Positions 1 to 9,405 of a DNA stretch of 64,000 nt are shown piece after piece. The position numbers were made by a program, and so were the translations under genes. The notes below the pieces were generated by a model. That model was not told the origin of the DNA and did no database searches. It saw only the letters and a list, made by a program, of their open reading frames with translations. The stretch comes from Streptacidiphilus carbonis (GTDB lineage: Bacteria > Actinomycetota > Actinomycetes > Streptomycetales > Streptomycetaceae), in contig NZ_BBPM01000032.1 in assembly GCF_000787775.1 (NCBI RefSeq), forward strand, positions 1 through 64,000, read 5' to 3'. Position 1 is the first letter of the stretch. Each line of letters starts with the position of its first letter.

Positions 1-849
1 CGCCGGGAGCCTGCTGACCTGGCCGTGGTAGGCCAGCTGCAGCTGTCCGGCCAGCGGCACGGAACCCGCGCCGGGGCCGGCGGCGAGGCCGGTGCGGTCG
101 GTGAGGCCGGTGCCGCCGTCGCCCTCAGGGCCCGAAGCGACCGGCAGCTCGCTCAGCGCCAGCGGATTGCCGTGCGCCTGGGCCAGCACCCGGCTGCGGG
201 CCCGCTCGCTGAGCCCGGCGGCGCGCTCGCCGAGCAGGGCGCGGGCCGCGTCGGCGGACAGCGCGCCGAGCCGCAGCTCGGGCAGGCCCGAGGCGGACCA
301 GGCGCCCTCGCCGTCCCGCGCGCCGAACAGCAGCACCACGCCCTCGGCCTGCAGCCGCCGGGCCGCCAGCAGCAGCGCCTCGGCCGAGGCCCGGTCCAGC
401 CACTGGGCGTCGTCGACCACGCACAGCAACGGCTCCTTCTCGGCCAGGTCGGCGAGGAGGGTGAGGGTGGCCAGACCGGCCAGCAGCCGGTCCGGGGCGG
501 CGCCGGCAGCCGCGGGCTCGTCGCTGAGGCCGAAGGCGCGCTGCAGCGCCCGGCGCTGCGGGCCCGGCAGCCCGGGCAGCCGGTCCAGGGCGGGTGCGAG
601 CAGCAGGTTCAGCCCGGCGAAGGGCAGATCGGCCTCGTACTCCACGCCGGTGGCGCGGACCACCCGGAAACCCCCGGCCGCCGCCACGGCGTGGTCCAGC
701 AGCGCGGTCTTGCCGATACCCGGCTCGCCGCGCAGCACCAGCACCCCGCTGCGCCCGGCCCGCGCACCCTGCAGCAGCGCCTCCACGGCGGCCTGTTCAC
801 GCTCGCGTCCGTACAGCAAACCGGGATCCCCCTCGCCCTCTGCACGCAC
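1..849 (-). CDS. LuxR-family (LAL-type) ATPase transcriptional regulator, N-terminal part
   Basis: The frame is open on the minus strand from a GTG at 849 to the left edge, so only about 283 N-terminal residues are present. Residues 11-20 read LLYGREREQA, the usual opening of large ATP-binding LuxR regulators. The Walker A motif GEPGIGKT is at residues 41-48 and a Walker B-like LLCVVDDAQWLD lies near residue 130. Proteins of this family couple an AAA/STAND ATPase and a TPR-like sensor region to a C-terminal LuxR helix-turn-helix; that part would lie outside the window. The gene is divergent from the SnoaL-like and MFS genes and may regulate them (inference). The start is the first in-frame GTG before the conserved region and has no strong Shine-Dalgarno. 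Confidence 0.8.
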   Translation of the reverse strand, partial: MRAEGEGDPGLLYGREREQAAVEALLQGARAGRSGVLVLRGEPGIGKTALLDHAVAAAGGFRVVRATGVEYEADLPFAGLNLLLAPALDRLPGLPGPQRRALQRAFGLSDEPAAAGAAPDRLLAGLATLTLLADLAEKEPLLCVVDDAQWLDRASAEALLLAARRLQAEGVVLLFGARDGEGAWSASGLPELRLGALSADAARALLGERAAGLSERARSRVLAQAHGNPLALSELPVASGPEGDGGTGLTDRTGLAAGPGAGSVPLAGQLQLAYHGQVSRLPA

Positions 850-975
850 CCTACCTGCGCCCTGCGACGACGCCCGGCGGAAAGTACCTAAGCACGACGG
901 ATTCCCGGCCTGCGCGTCCTGCGTACCTTCTTGACCTGCAAGGACGAACCGTCAGAAGCCAAGGGAGAAACCGAG

Positions 976-1341
976 ATGAGCGACCTCCAGGACCTCGCCG
1001 AGCGCTACATCGCCACCTGGAACGAGACCGACCCCGCCGCCCGCCGGCGCCTGGTCGACGAGCTCTGGACCGAGGACTGCAGCTACACCGACCCGCTGGT
1101 GGCCGCCGAGGGCAGGGAAGCGATCGACGCGACCCTGGGCGCCGTCCAGGCCCAGTTCCCCGGACTGGTGTTCACCCTCGGCGGCGCCGTCGACGCCCAT
1201 CACGACATCGCCCGGTTCACCTGGGAGCTCGGCCCCCAGGGCGCCGAGTCCCTGGTCGTCGGCTTCGACGTGCTGGTGGCCGACGCCGACGGACGCATCA
1301 AGGACGTGCACGGCTTCCTCGACAAGGTGCCGTCGGTCTGA
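976..1341 (+). CDS. SnoaL-like / NTF2-fold protein
   Basis: A 121-residue protein with the SnoaL/NTF2-like cone-fold pattern: helical opening ERYIATWNETD, then LWTEDCSYTDPL, REAIDATLGAVQAQFPGLVF and alternating beta strands to the end (VVGFDVLVADADGRI). Members include polyketide cyclases, small hydrolases and many uncharacterised ligand-binding proteins, and the sequence does not say which. The ATG at 976 is preceded by GGGAG at suitable spacing; the longer frame from 931 lacks this. The gene precedes the DHA2 exporter by 125 bp on the same strand and is divergent from the LuxR-type regulator, so a small stress or detoxification unit is possible (inference). Confidence 0.75.
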   Translation: MSDLQDLAERYIATWNETDPAARRRLVDELWTEDCSYTDPLVAAEGREAIDATLGAVQAQFPGLVFTLGGAVDAHHDIARFTWELGPQGAESLVVGFDVLVADADGRIKDVHGFLDKVPSV

Positions 1342-1466
1342 CGCCCGCCCGGACCGCGCTCCGGGCCCGGCAACACCCCCCGCTCCCCGTCCGGGGCTGC
1401 TCCCACAGCCCCGGGCGGGGCCCGTCCCCCGAATGAACCGACCCCTTCGTGATCAGGAGAGCACTG

Positions 1467-2915
1467 ATGACCACCTCCACCCTCCGCGCCGCCGCCCCGG
1501 CCGCACCGGCCGGGGCGGGGACCGCGCCCCGGGGACTGCTCCCGGTGATGCTGACCGCGACCTTCATGACCGCCCTGGACTTCTTCATCGTCAATGTGGC
1601 GATCCCCTCCATGCAGGTGGACCTGCGGGCCGGCGCCTCGGCGATCCAGTGGATCGTCGCCGCCTTCGGCCTGGCCCTGGCCGCCGCGCTGATCACCGCG
1701 GGCCGGATCGGCGACATCGCCGGACGCCGCCGGATCTTCGGGCTCGGCCTGACCCTGTTCACCCTCTCCTCGGCCGCCTGCGGACTGGCCCCCACCGTCG
1801 GCGTGCTGATCGCCGCCCGCGCCGTGCAGGGGCTGTCGGCCGCGCTGATGGGACCGCAGGTGCTGGTCATCCTGCAGACCGCCTACCAGGGCGCGGCCCA
1901 GGCCAAGGCGTTCGCGATGTACGGGCTCACCATGGGCATCGGCGCGGTGTTCGGCCAGCTGATCGGCGGAGTGCTGATCCGGGCCGACCTGTTCGGCCTC
2001 GACTGGCGCTCCTGCTTCCTGATCAACGTCCCGGTCGGCATCGCCACCCTGGTCCTCATCCCCCGGGTGGTCCCGGAGTCCCGTGCCCCGCAGCGCCCCC
2101 GGCTCGACCTCACCGGCGTCGCGCTGGTCACCGCCGCCCTGGTCACCCTGGTGCTGCCGCTGATCCAGGGCCGGGCCCAGGGCTGGCCGGAGTGGACCTG
2201 GGTGTGCCTGGCCGGCTCCGCCGTCCTGTTCACCGTCTTCGGCGTGCACCAGCACCGGGCGAGCGGCCGCGACGGTCTGCCGCTGGTCCACACCGGACTG
2301 TTCCGGGAGCGCGCCTTCAGCGCAGGATCGCTGGCCCAGCTCGCCTTCTGGCTCGGCCAGGGCTCGTTCTTCCTGATCCTGGCGCTCTACCTGCAGCAGG
2401 GCCGGGGCCTGGACGCGCTGGCCTCCGGCGTGGTGTTCACCGTGATCGGCGGCGGCTACCTGGTCACCTCGATGACCGCGCACCGGCTCGCGGCCCGGCT
2501 GGGCCGCCGGGTGCTGACCGTCGGAGCGCTGCTGATGGCGCTGGGCCTGGGCCTGCTCTGGCTGGCCGTCGGCGAGCTGGGCACCGGCGGCGGCACCGCC
2601 GGGGTGGCCTGGCTGGCACCGGGCCTGCTGGTGGACGGCCTGGGAATGGGCATGGTCATCGCCCCGCTGACCGGAACCGTGCTCAGCCGGGTCGACCGGC
2701 AGCTGGCCGGCTCCGCGTCCGGGGTGCTGGCCACCACTCAGCAGGTGGCCGGCGCCCTGGGGATCGCCCTGATCGGCATCGTCTTCTACGGCGCCCTCGG
2801 CAACGGCTCCCCGGACCGGTTCCCGCACGCCTTCCAGCTCGGCCTGGCCTCACTGGCCGGAGTGGAACTGGTACTGGCCGGCCTGGTCCAACTGCTCCCC
2901 CGCCGCGCTTCCTGA
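1467..2915 (+). CDS. MFS drug exporter, DHA2 (EmrB/QacA) family
   Basis: A 482-residue integral membrane protein with the hallmarks of the 14-helix drug:H+ antiporters. Motif D1 appears as LDFFIVNVAIP at residues 37-47, motif A as GRIGDIAGRRR at 79-89, and a motif C-like GIGAVFGQLIGG follows at the end of helix 5. Hydrophobic segments continue to the C-terminus. Family members expel small hydrophobic toxins or antibiotics across the cytoplasmic membrane at the expense of the proton gradient; the substrate cannot be read from sequence. The ATG at 1467 has AGGAGA eight bases upstream. It follows the SnoaL-like gene and ends in a strong hairpin. Confidence 0.9.
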   Translation: MTTSTLRAAAPAAPAGAGTAPRGLLPVMLTATFMTALDFFIVNVAIPSMQVDLRAGASAIQWIVAAFGLALAAALITAGRIGDIAGRRRIFGLGLTLFTLSSAACGLAPTVGVLIAARAVQGLSAALMGPQVLVILQTAYQGAAQAKAFAMYGLTMGIGAVFGQLIGGVLIRADLFGLDWRSCFLINVPVGIATLVLIPRVVPESRAPQRPRLDLTGVALVTAALVTLVLPLIQGRAQGWPEWTWVCLAGSAVLFTVFGVHQHRASGRDGLPLVHTGLFRERAFSAGSLAQLAFWLGQGSFFLILALYLQQGRGLDALASGVVFTVIGGGYLVTSMTAHRLAARLGRRVLTVGALLMALGLGLLWLAVGELGTGGGTAGVAWLAPGLLVDGLGMGMVIAPLTGTVLSRVDRQLAGSASGVLATTQQVAGALGIALIGIVFYGALGNGSPDRFPHAFQLGLASLAGVELVLAGLVQLLPRRAS

Positions 2916-2930
2916 CGCAGCATCGGCCAG

Positions 2931-2967
2931 GACGGCGCCGCCCCCGGGATCCGGGGGCGGCGCCGTC
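2931..2967. terminator. 17-bp perfect hairpin terminator between convergent genes
   Basis: A perfect 17-bp GC stem (2931-2947 with 2951-2967) and a 3-nt loop follow the exporter stop by 15 bp. There is no U-run, which is common in Streptomyces. It probably stops transcripts from both sides. Confidence 0.75.
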
Positions 2968-2976
2968 CCTTCCGTG

Positions 2977-3010
2977 CTCCTGATGTGCCGTCACTCCTGA
3001 TGTGCCGTCA
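2977..3010. repeat. 17-bp tandem direct repeat spanning a stop codon
   Basis: CTCCTGATGTGCCGTCA occurs twice head to tail (2977-2993 and 2994-3010). The second copy contains the TGA (minus strand, 3008-3010) that ends the upstream unknown gene, so a second TGA lies 17 bp downstream in another frame. Confidence 0.85.
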
Positions 3011-3985
3011 GCCGAGACTGATCTCCCCGAGGGCGAAGCCGGGGACCGCCTCGGCGCCGGGCAGGCAGACCGCGATCCAGGACACCGCCGGGACGGACAG
3101 GTCCAGCAGCACATCGGCCGCGTTGCGCGGCACAAAACCGGCGACGTCCAGCTCCCAGCCCCAGGCCACCGAGCCGCGGGTGCGGCAGGTCCCGGACAGC
3201 ACCACCCCGCCGGGCATCCCCAGTGCGAAGCCGGCGCAGAGCAGCGAGCAGAGCAGGTCCAGGTCGGCCTCCTCGATCCGCAGCACCGAGCCGCCGTCCT
3301 CCCCCTCCTGCAGCAGCAGGTCGGCCCAGGCCTCCACCGGCCCCTCCGGCGAGCGCAGCGAGCAGACCAGCCGGAACCGGCCCTGCCCGGCGCCCACCAG
3401 GACCCGCCGCAGTGCGTCCGCGCCCCGGGTGTAGGCGGCGTGCAGCTGGTCCTCCGGGAACTCCCCGCCGGTGGCCGCCGCCTCGGCGGTCTCGGACAGC
3501 ATCCGGGCCAGCCGGCGGTGCACCAGGCCGCGCTCGCGGGCCCGGGCCAGCCGGGAGGTGAACTCGGCCACCGGTTCGCCCTCGTAGAGCACCCACTCGT
3601 CCTCGGCGTCCGGGTCGGCGGTGTAGACGGTGTGGCTCTGCGGGTCGGCCAGCGAGAGGCCGCGGCTGCGGCAGAAGTCGACCAGGTCGGCCGGGTGGAA
3701 GGCACGGCCCCGGACCACCCCGCCGGCCTCGCGCAGCCGGCCGAGCAGCTCCTCGATGTCCGCCAGGTACTCGGTGTAGCAGGTGTACTCGGTGCCGCCG
3801 TCCCGCCGCAGCGCCTCGAAGTCCTCGCGGCAGGTGACCACCCCGAGCAGGGTGGGCGCCGGCGGGCAGGCCGCCCGGCTGCGGCTGCCGGCGCGGGTGA
3901 GGCCGCGGGCGGCGGCCCGGCAGCGTGCGGAGGCCGCGGTCCTGGCGGCGGACGGGCGGCGGGTACGGACGTGCCTGGCGGCCAT
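3008..3985 (-). CDS. Hypothetical protein with basic N-terminus
   Basis: I do not recognise this 325-residue protein. The ATG at 3985 has GAGGAG upstream; an open frame continues to 4120 but without a better start. Residues 1-40 are Arg/Ala/Ser-rich and strongly basic, so they could bind nucleic acid or be a processed leader. The rest is an acidic mixed alpha/beta region with EEADLDLLCSLLCAGFALG and a C-terminal SVAWGWELDVAGFVP stretch. Cysteines occur at scattered positions (for example TCREDF and EYTCYTEY) with no obvious metal motif. It lies directly downstream of nusB, where S. coelicolor has bldD, but it has no resemblance to the small BldD helix-turn-helix protein. A near-consensus BldD-like box lies upstream. 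Confidence 0.65.
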   Translation of the reverse strand: MAARHVRTRRPSAARTAASARCRAAARGLTRAGSRSRAACPPAPTLLGVVTCREDFEALRRDGGTEYTCYTEYLADIEELLGRLREAGGVVRGRAFHPADLVDFCRSRGLSLADPQSHTVYTADPDAEDEWVLYEGEPVAEFTSRLARARERGLVHRRLARMLSETAEAAATGGEFPEDQLHAAYTRGADALRRVLVGAGQGRFRLVCSLRSPEGPVEAWADLLLQEGEDGGSVLRIEEADLDLLCSLLCAGFALGMPGGVVLSGTCRTRGSVAWGWELDVAGFVPRNAADVLLDLSVPAVSWIAVCLPGAEAVPGFALGEISLG

Positions 3986-4070
3986 GGGGACTCCTCGGGG
4001 GCGGAAGGTCTCGGCGTTGCGGCCCCGTCGGCCGCTACCTGCGTCCTCCCCTGTCACCCGCGCCCCATGC

Positions 4071-4105
4071 GCACCCTGTGTAACAGGACTGTCACCAATA
4101 GTGAC
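4071..4105 (-). promoter_or_regulatory. Candidate BldD-like box and adjacent palindrome
   Basis: 4071-4083 reads GCACCCTGTGTAA. It fits the published BldD operator pattern TNACNC(A/T)GNGTNA at 12 of 13 positions on the plus strand, the first base being the mismatch. A second inverted repeat, GTCAC-N5-GTGAC, occupies 4091-4105. Both sit 86-120 bp upstream of the start of the unknown gene at 3985. Regulation by BldD is inference. Confidence 0.4.
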
Positions 4106-4121
4106 GCAGAGCGATGACAAG

Positions 4122-4169
4122 GAAGGCCCGGCGCCTGCCCCCGCTCAGCGGGGGACGCGTCGGGCCTTC
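4122..4169 (-). terminator. nusB: Terminator downstream of nusB
   Basis: The outer arms GAAGGCCCG (4122-4130) and CGGGCCTTC (4161-4169) enclose a second stem, CCCCCGCT/AGCGGGGG. On the minus strand it is followed by CTTGTC. It lies 8 bp after the nusB stop. Confidence 0.7.
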
Positions 4170-4177
4170 TCCGGCCG

Positions 4178-4618
4178 TCAGTCGCGCGTTGCGCGCAGTG
4201 ACGGCTTGAGCTCCAGCAGTCGGGCCAGCAGTCCGTTGACGAAGGCCGGGGACTCGTCGGTGGAGAACTCCTTGGCGATCTCGACCGACTCGTCCAGGAC
4301 GACCGCGTCCGGGACGCCGTCCTCCCAGATCAGCTCGTACGCGCCCAGGCGCAGCACATTGCGGTCCACGACCGGCATCCGGTCCAGCGTCCAGCCCACC
4401 GCGTAGGTCGCGAGCAGTTCGTCGATCCGGGCGGCGTGCTGGGTGTAGCCCTCGACCAGCTCCATCGTGTACTCGCTGACCTGCGGCGTGCCCTCGTCCG
4501 GGGTGCGCGCCCGGCGCACCCAGTCCGCGAGGACGGACTGCGGGGCGACGCCCCGGTGGTCGGCCTCGAAGAGGATCTGGAAGGCGCGCGTGCGGGCCTT
4601 GTTGCGTGCGGTCGACAC
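4178..4618 (-). CDS. nusB: Transcription antitermination factor NusB
   Basis: A 146-residue protein of normal NusB length. The N-terminus VSTARNKARTRAFQILFEAD carries the Arg-rich RNA-binding start of the family. The core contains LDRMPVVDRNVLRLGAYEL and the C-terminus VLDESVEIAKEFSTDESPAFVNGLLARL, the two signature stretches of the all-helical fold. NusB pairs with NusE (S10) on boxA RNA to form the rRNA antitermination complex. The GTG start at 4618 lies 2 bp after the efp stop, so the two are co-transcribed as in other actinomycetes. Confidence 0.95.
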   Translation of the reverse strand: MSTARNKARTRAFQILFEADHRGVAPQSVLADWVRRARTPDEGTPQVSEYTMELVEGYTQHAARIDELLATYAVGWTLDRMPVVDRNVLRLGAYELIWEDGVPDAVVLDESVEIAKEFSTDESPAFVNGLLARLLELKPSLRATRD

Positions 4619-4620
4619 GG

Positions 4621-5187
4621 TTAGGAGTTCACCCGGCCGAGGTAGTCGCCGGTGCGGGTGTCGACCTTGATCTTCTCGCCGGTGGTGATGAAGAGCGGGA
4701 CACCGATCTCGTGGCCGGTCTCCAGGCGGGCCGGCTTGGTGCCGCCGGTGGAGCGGTCGCCCTGGACGCCGGGCTCGGTGTACTCGATGACCAGCTCGAC
4801 CGAGGCAGGCAGTTCGACGTACAGGGGCGCGCCCTGGTACATCGCCACGGTGGCCTCGTTGCCCTCGAGCAGGTAGTGGGCGTTGTCGCCGAGGACGGCC
4901 GGGCTGATCTGGATCTGGTCGTAGGTGTCCATGTCCATGAACACGAAGTCCTCGCCGTCCTTGTACGAGAACTGCATCCCGCGCTTGTCGACGCTGGCCG
5001 TCTCGACCTTCACGCCGGCGTTGAAGGTCTTGTCGACCACCTTGCCGGACAGCACGTGCTTCAGCTTGGTGCGCACGAAGGCCGGGCCCTTGCCGGGCTT
5101 GACGTGCTGGAACTCGACGACGGACCACAGCTGGTCGTTGTCGAGCTTGAGCACCATGCCGTTCTTGAGGTCGTTGGTGGAAGCCAC
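4621..5187 (-). CDS. efp: Translation elongation factor P
   Basis: EF-P of 188 residues, which binds between the P and E sites and relieves stalling at polyproline. The N-terminal KOW-like domain starts [20 protein letters not shown]. The tip loop is KPGKGPAF, with the lysine at residue 33. The PGKGP form of this loop is characteristic of Actinobacteria, where EF-P is reported to work with an unmodified lysine; no epmA, epmB or other modification gene is nearby. The C-terminal OB domain ends in the conserved [12 protein letters not shown]. The GTG at 5187 is preceded by AGGAG; an in-frame ATG at 5223 is less likely. It sits between a PepP homologue and nusB. Confidence 0.96.
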   Translation of the reverse strand: MASTNDLKNGMVLKLDNDQLWSVVEFQHVKPGKGPAFVRTKLKHVLSGKVVDKTFNAGVKVETASVDKRGMQFSYKDGEDFVFMDMDTYDQIQISPAVLGDNAHYLLEGNEATVAMYQGAPLYVELPASVELVIEYTEPGVQGDRSTGGTKPARLETGHEIGVPLFITTGEKIKVDTRTGDYLGRVNS

Positions 5188-5263
5188 GGTCGCACTAACT
5201 CCTGATATATCGCGGAATGTCAAGCATCAGAACCAAGCGGCGGTGTCCGCGGACCCGCGAGGG

Positions 5264-6328
5264 TCACAGGGCGAGGAGCTCCTTGGTCGTGATGGTGAGC
5301 AGCTCGGGACCGCCGTCCTCGGACGGACGGACCACGAGCGTGTCCTCGATCCGGACCCCGCCCCGGCCCGGGATGCACACCCCGACGCCGACGGTTACCG
5401 GCACACGGTTGTCAAGCTTACCCAACTCCTGAGGTCCCAGATGCGGCTCCTCCCCGATCTCCAGGCCGACACCCGCCCCCACCCCCGCGCCGAGGCTTTC
5501 GCCGGCGACCCGGCCTGCCGCCTCCAGCACCCGCCCGGCCGCCCGGTCCGCCACCTGGTAGCCGCCGCCGACCGCCAGCGACTCGCGGGCGGCGCGCTGG
5601 GCGTCGAAGACCTGCCGGTGCAGCTCGGACTGCCAGTCGGCGGGGCTGAGGCCGACCACGAAGGTACGGGTGGCGGCGGTCCGGTAGCCGCGGTAGCAGG
5701 CGCCCAGGGCGACGGTGAGGAAGTCGCCGTCCTCGACCCTGCGGTCCCCCGAGCTGTGGTCGGCGCGGCCCGAGTGGTCGCCCGCGCCCACCCGGGTCGG
5801 GAAGGCCGCGGAGTCGGCGCCGTGGTCGATCATCCGGCGCTCCAGCTCCATCGCCAGGTGCCGTTCGGTACGGCCGATCAGGATCGACTCCAGCAGCTCG
5901 CCCAGCGCCTGGTCGGCGATCTCCCCGGCGATCCGCAGGCAGGAGATCTCCTCCTCGTCCTTGACGGTGCGCAGCTGCTCCACGGCGCGGCCCAGGTCGC
6001 GCAGGTCCTCCACGGCCGGGGCCGCTGCGGCGACGGCCCGGTGCCGGGCCACGGTGAGGTCGTGCTCCTCCACCCCCAGCGTGCGGCCCCGGCAGCGGGC
6101 GGCCAGCAGCACCGCCGGGTCGGCGCCGGCCGGCACCGGCAGCACGGTGCAGCCGCCGGCCGGGCCGGCGGCCTCGGCCCCGTCCCGGGTCAGCAGCAGC
6201 GCGGCGGCGGTGTCCGTGCCGGTGAGCCAGCGGACATTGGCGGGCCGGGTGACCAGCGCCGCGTCCAGCCCTGCGGCGCTGCAGCGTTCCCGCATGCGGT
6301 CGCGGCGCTCCTCGTGCACTTTCCCCAT
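5264..6328 (-). CDS. M24-family (Xaa-Pro aminopeptidase-like) protein lacking most metal ligands
   Basis: A 354-residue pita-bread-fold protein of the aminopeptidase P/creatinase family, with an N-terminal creatinase-like domain (1-120) and a C-terminal M24 domain (125-350). Active members use two Asp, one His and two Glu to bind two metals. Here the DxG position reads VALGA (Ala207), the GDxTRT position reads TAATRT (Ala218), the HxxG position reads GAGVG (Ala285) and the TxEPG position reads TVGVG (Gly314). Only the last Glu (Glu328 in GGVRIED) remains. The fold signatures around these sites are intact. A catalytically inactive binding protein is therefore more likely than a peptidase. The start ATG at 6328 lacks a clear Shine-Dalgarno but matches the family N-terminus. 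It lies 76 bp upstream of efp on the same strand. Confidence 0.85.
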   Translation of the reverse strand: MGKVHEERRDRMRERCSAAGLDAALVTRPANVRWLTGTDTAAALLLTRDGAEAAGPAGGCTVLPVPAGADPAVLLAARCRGRTLGVEEHDLTVARHRAVAAAAPAVEDLRDLGRAVEQLRTVKDEEEISCLRIAGEIADQALGELLESILIGRTERHLAMELERRMIDHGADSAAFPTRVGAGDHSGRADHSSGDRRVEDGDFLTVALGACYRGYRTAATRTFVVGLSPADWQSELHRQVFDAQRAARESLAVGGGYQVADRAAGRVLEAAGRVAGESLGAGVGAGVGLEIGEEPHLGPQELGKLDNRVPVTVGVGVCIPGRGGVRIEDTLVVRPSEDGGPELLTITTKELLAL

Positions 6329-6392
6329 GTCATGAGCGTAGGCACGGGGGCGCCAGGTCGCTCGGCGGGATCGTCCGAGTGCGGACCGTAGA

Positions 6393-6482
6393 TGGCTGGT
6401 CGCGCAGTTCCCCGCGTCCCTAGGGGTCTGCAACTGGCTCAGTTGCACGTGCCAGGGGCGCGGGGAACTGCGCGACCAGCCA
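6393..6482. repeat. Nested palindromic intergenic repeat, copy 1
   Basis: The outer arms begin TGGCTGGTCGCGCAGTTCCC (6393 onward) and end at 6482 with the complementary sequence. The stem is nearly 30 bp with one G.U position. The inner stem is TGCAACTG-GCT-CAGTTGCA (6429-6447). It lies between the PepP-like gene and the P-loop kinase. Confidence 0.9.
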
Positions 6483-6504
6483 CGCACACGCCGCAGCCGA
6501 AGGA

Positions 6505-7230
6505 CTACCGGTGCACCGCTCCGGCGAGTACCTGCTCCAACGCGGAGACGGTCCCCGGGACGTCCAGTTTGGAGTTGTCGATGATGGGGAGCCCGGAGCC
6601 GTACCACCCGGCCATCCGCCCGTGGATACGGGCGACCTCCTCGTCCTCCAGTCGCCGCACCCCTGCGCGCTGCGCGTTGCGGGACAGCACCACGTCCAGG
6701 CCGGGAAGCAGGACCACCGGGACCAGGTCGGGGCCGACATGCCGCTTCCAGCCGCCCAGACCGATCGCCGGGCGGTCCGGGAAGACGGCGTCGTCGATGA
6801 TGCAGGAGATGCCGTTGGCGAGGTAGTTGCGGGCGGCGAAGCCGCAGGTGCGGCGGGCCAGCCGGTACTGGGCCTCGGACTGGTCGTTCCACCCCGACTG
6901 CGGATTGGCGAACCCCGAGCGGACCCATTCGCGGACGTCGTCCAGGCTGATGTGCGCCGTCGGCGTGGCACGGCTCTCGGCCCACTGCCGGGCCACCGAG
7001 GTCTTGCCGGCCCCAGCCGGGCCGATCAGCAGCACTGCCACCGGGCCCCGCGCGTGCGGGTGGGCCGGCGCCGTGCCCGGCGGCAGGCCGGTCGGCATGA
7101 CGAAGTGTCCGGTGGGTCCGGTGGCCGACTCCGGCACGGCTCGCAGCTGCAGCGTCGCCCGCGGCGGTCCTGGCGTGGGCTCGGGCAGGCTGCCCTGGTA
7201 GTGCCCGTCGCTCACCGCTCCACCGCTCAC
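6505..7230 (-). CDS. P-loop kinase / ATPase (AAA_33-like)
   Basis: A 241-residue P-loop NTPase. An unstructured Pro/Gly-rich segment of about 60 residues precedes the Walker A motif GPAGAGKTSVARQWAE. HISLDDVREWVRSG and CIIDDAVFPD follow, the arrangement seen in small-molecule kinases of the zeta-toxin/gluconokinase-like group (AAA_33). The lid region carries RNAQRAG and RRLEDEEVARIHGRM. The phosphate acceptor is unknown. The GTG at 7230 has a perfect AGGAGG seven bases upstream, so the longer frame from 7296 is not used. Copy 1 of the palindromic repeat follows its 3' end. Confidence 0.75.
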   Translation of the reverse strand: MSGGAVSDGHYQGSLPEPTPGPPRATLQLRAVPESATGPTGHFVMPTGLPPGTAPAHPHARGPVAVLLIGPAGAGKTSVARQWAESRATPTAHISLDDVREWVRSGFANPQSGWNDQSEAQYRLARRTCGFAARNYLANGISCIIDDAVFPDRPAIGLGGWKRHVGPDLVPVVLLPGLDVVLSRNAQRAGVRRLEDEEVARIHGRMAGWYGSGLPIIDNSKLDVPGTVSALEQVLAGAVHR

Positions 7231-7361
7231 CCGTCCACCTCCTGCGTCACCCACGTCCCGGCCGGAGCGACGATACCGCGCCGCAGCCGCCCCCACAGCT
7301 GCGCGTTCCCCGGCCGCCCCGTCGTCATGTCAACGAGCGGGAACGGCCCAGGGTTTCGAGG

Positions 7362-9401
<2,040 letters not shown>

Positions 9402-9405
<4 letters not shown>

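Noticed and set aside
1-2915. Left end as part of an antibiotic biosynthetic cluster
   Set aside because: A LuxR-type regulator, a SnoaL-like protein and a DHA2 exporter are suggestive, but no synthase, tailoring enzyme or carrier is present within the window.
4178-5128. A fused efp-nusB style 316-residue open frame
   Set aside because: The upstream part reads efp in the wrong frame. nusB has its own GTG at 4618 directly after the efp stop.
6420-6500. Short peptides such as LVAQFPAPL in several places
   Set aside because: They are translations of the palindromic repeat arms, recurring at all copies, and not evidence of a protein family.
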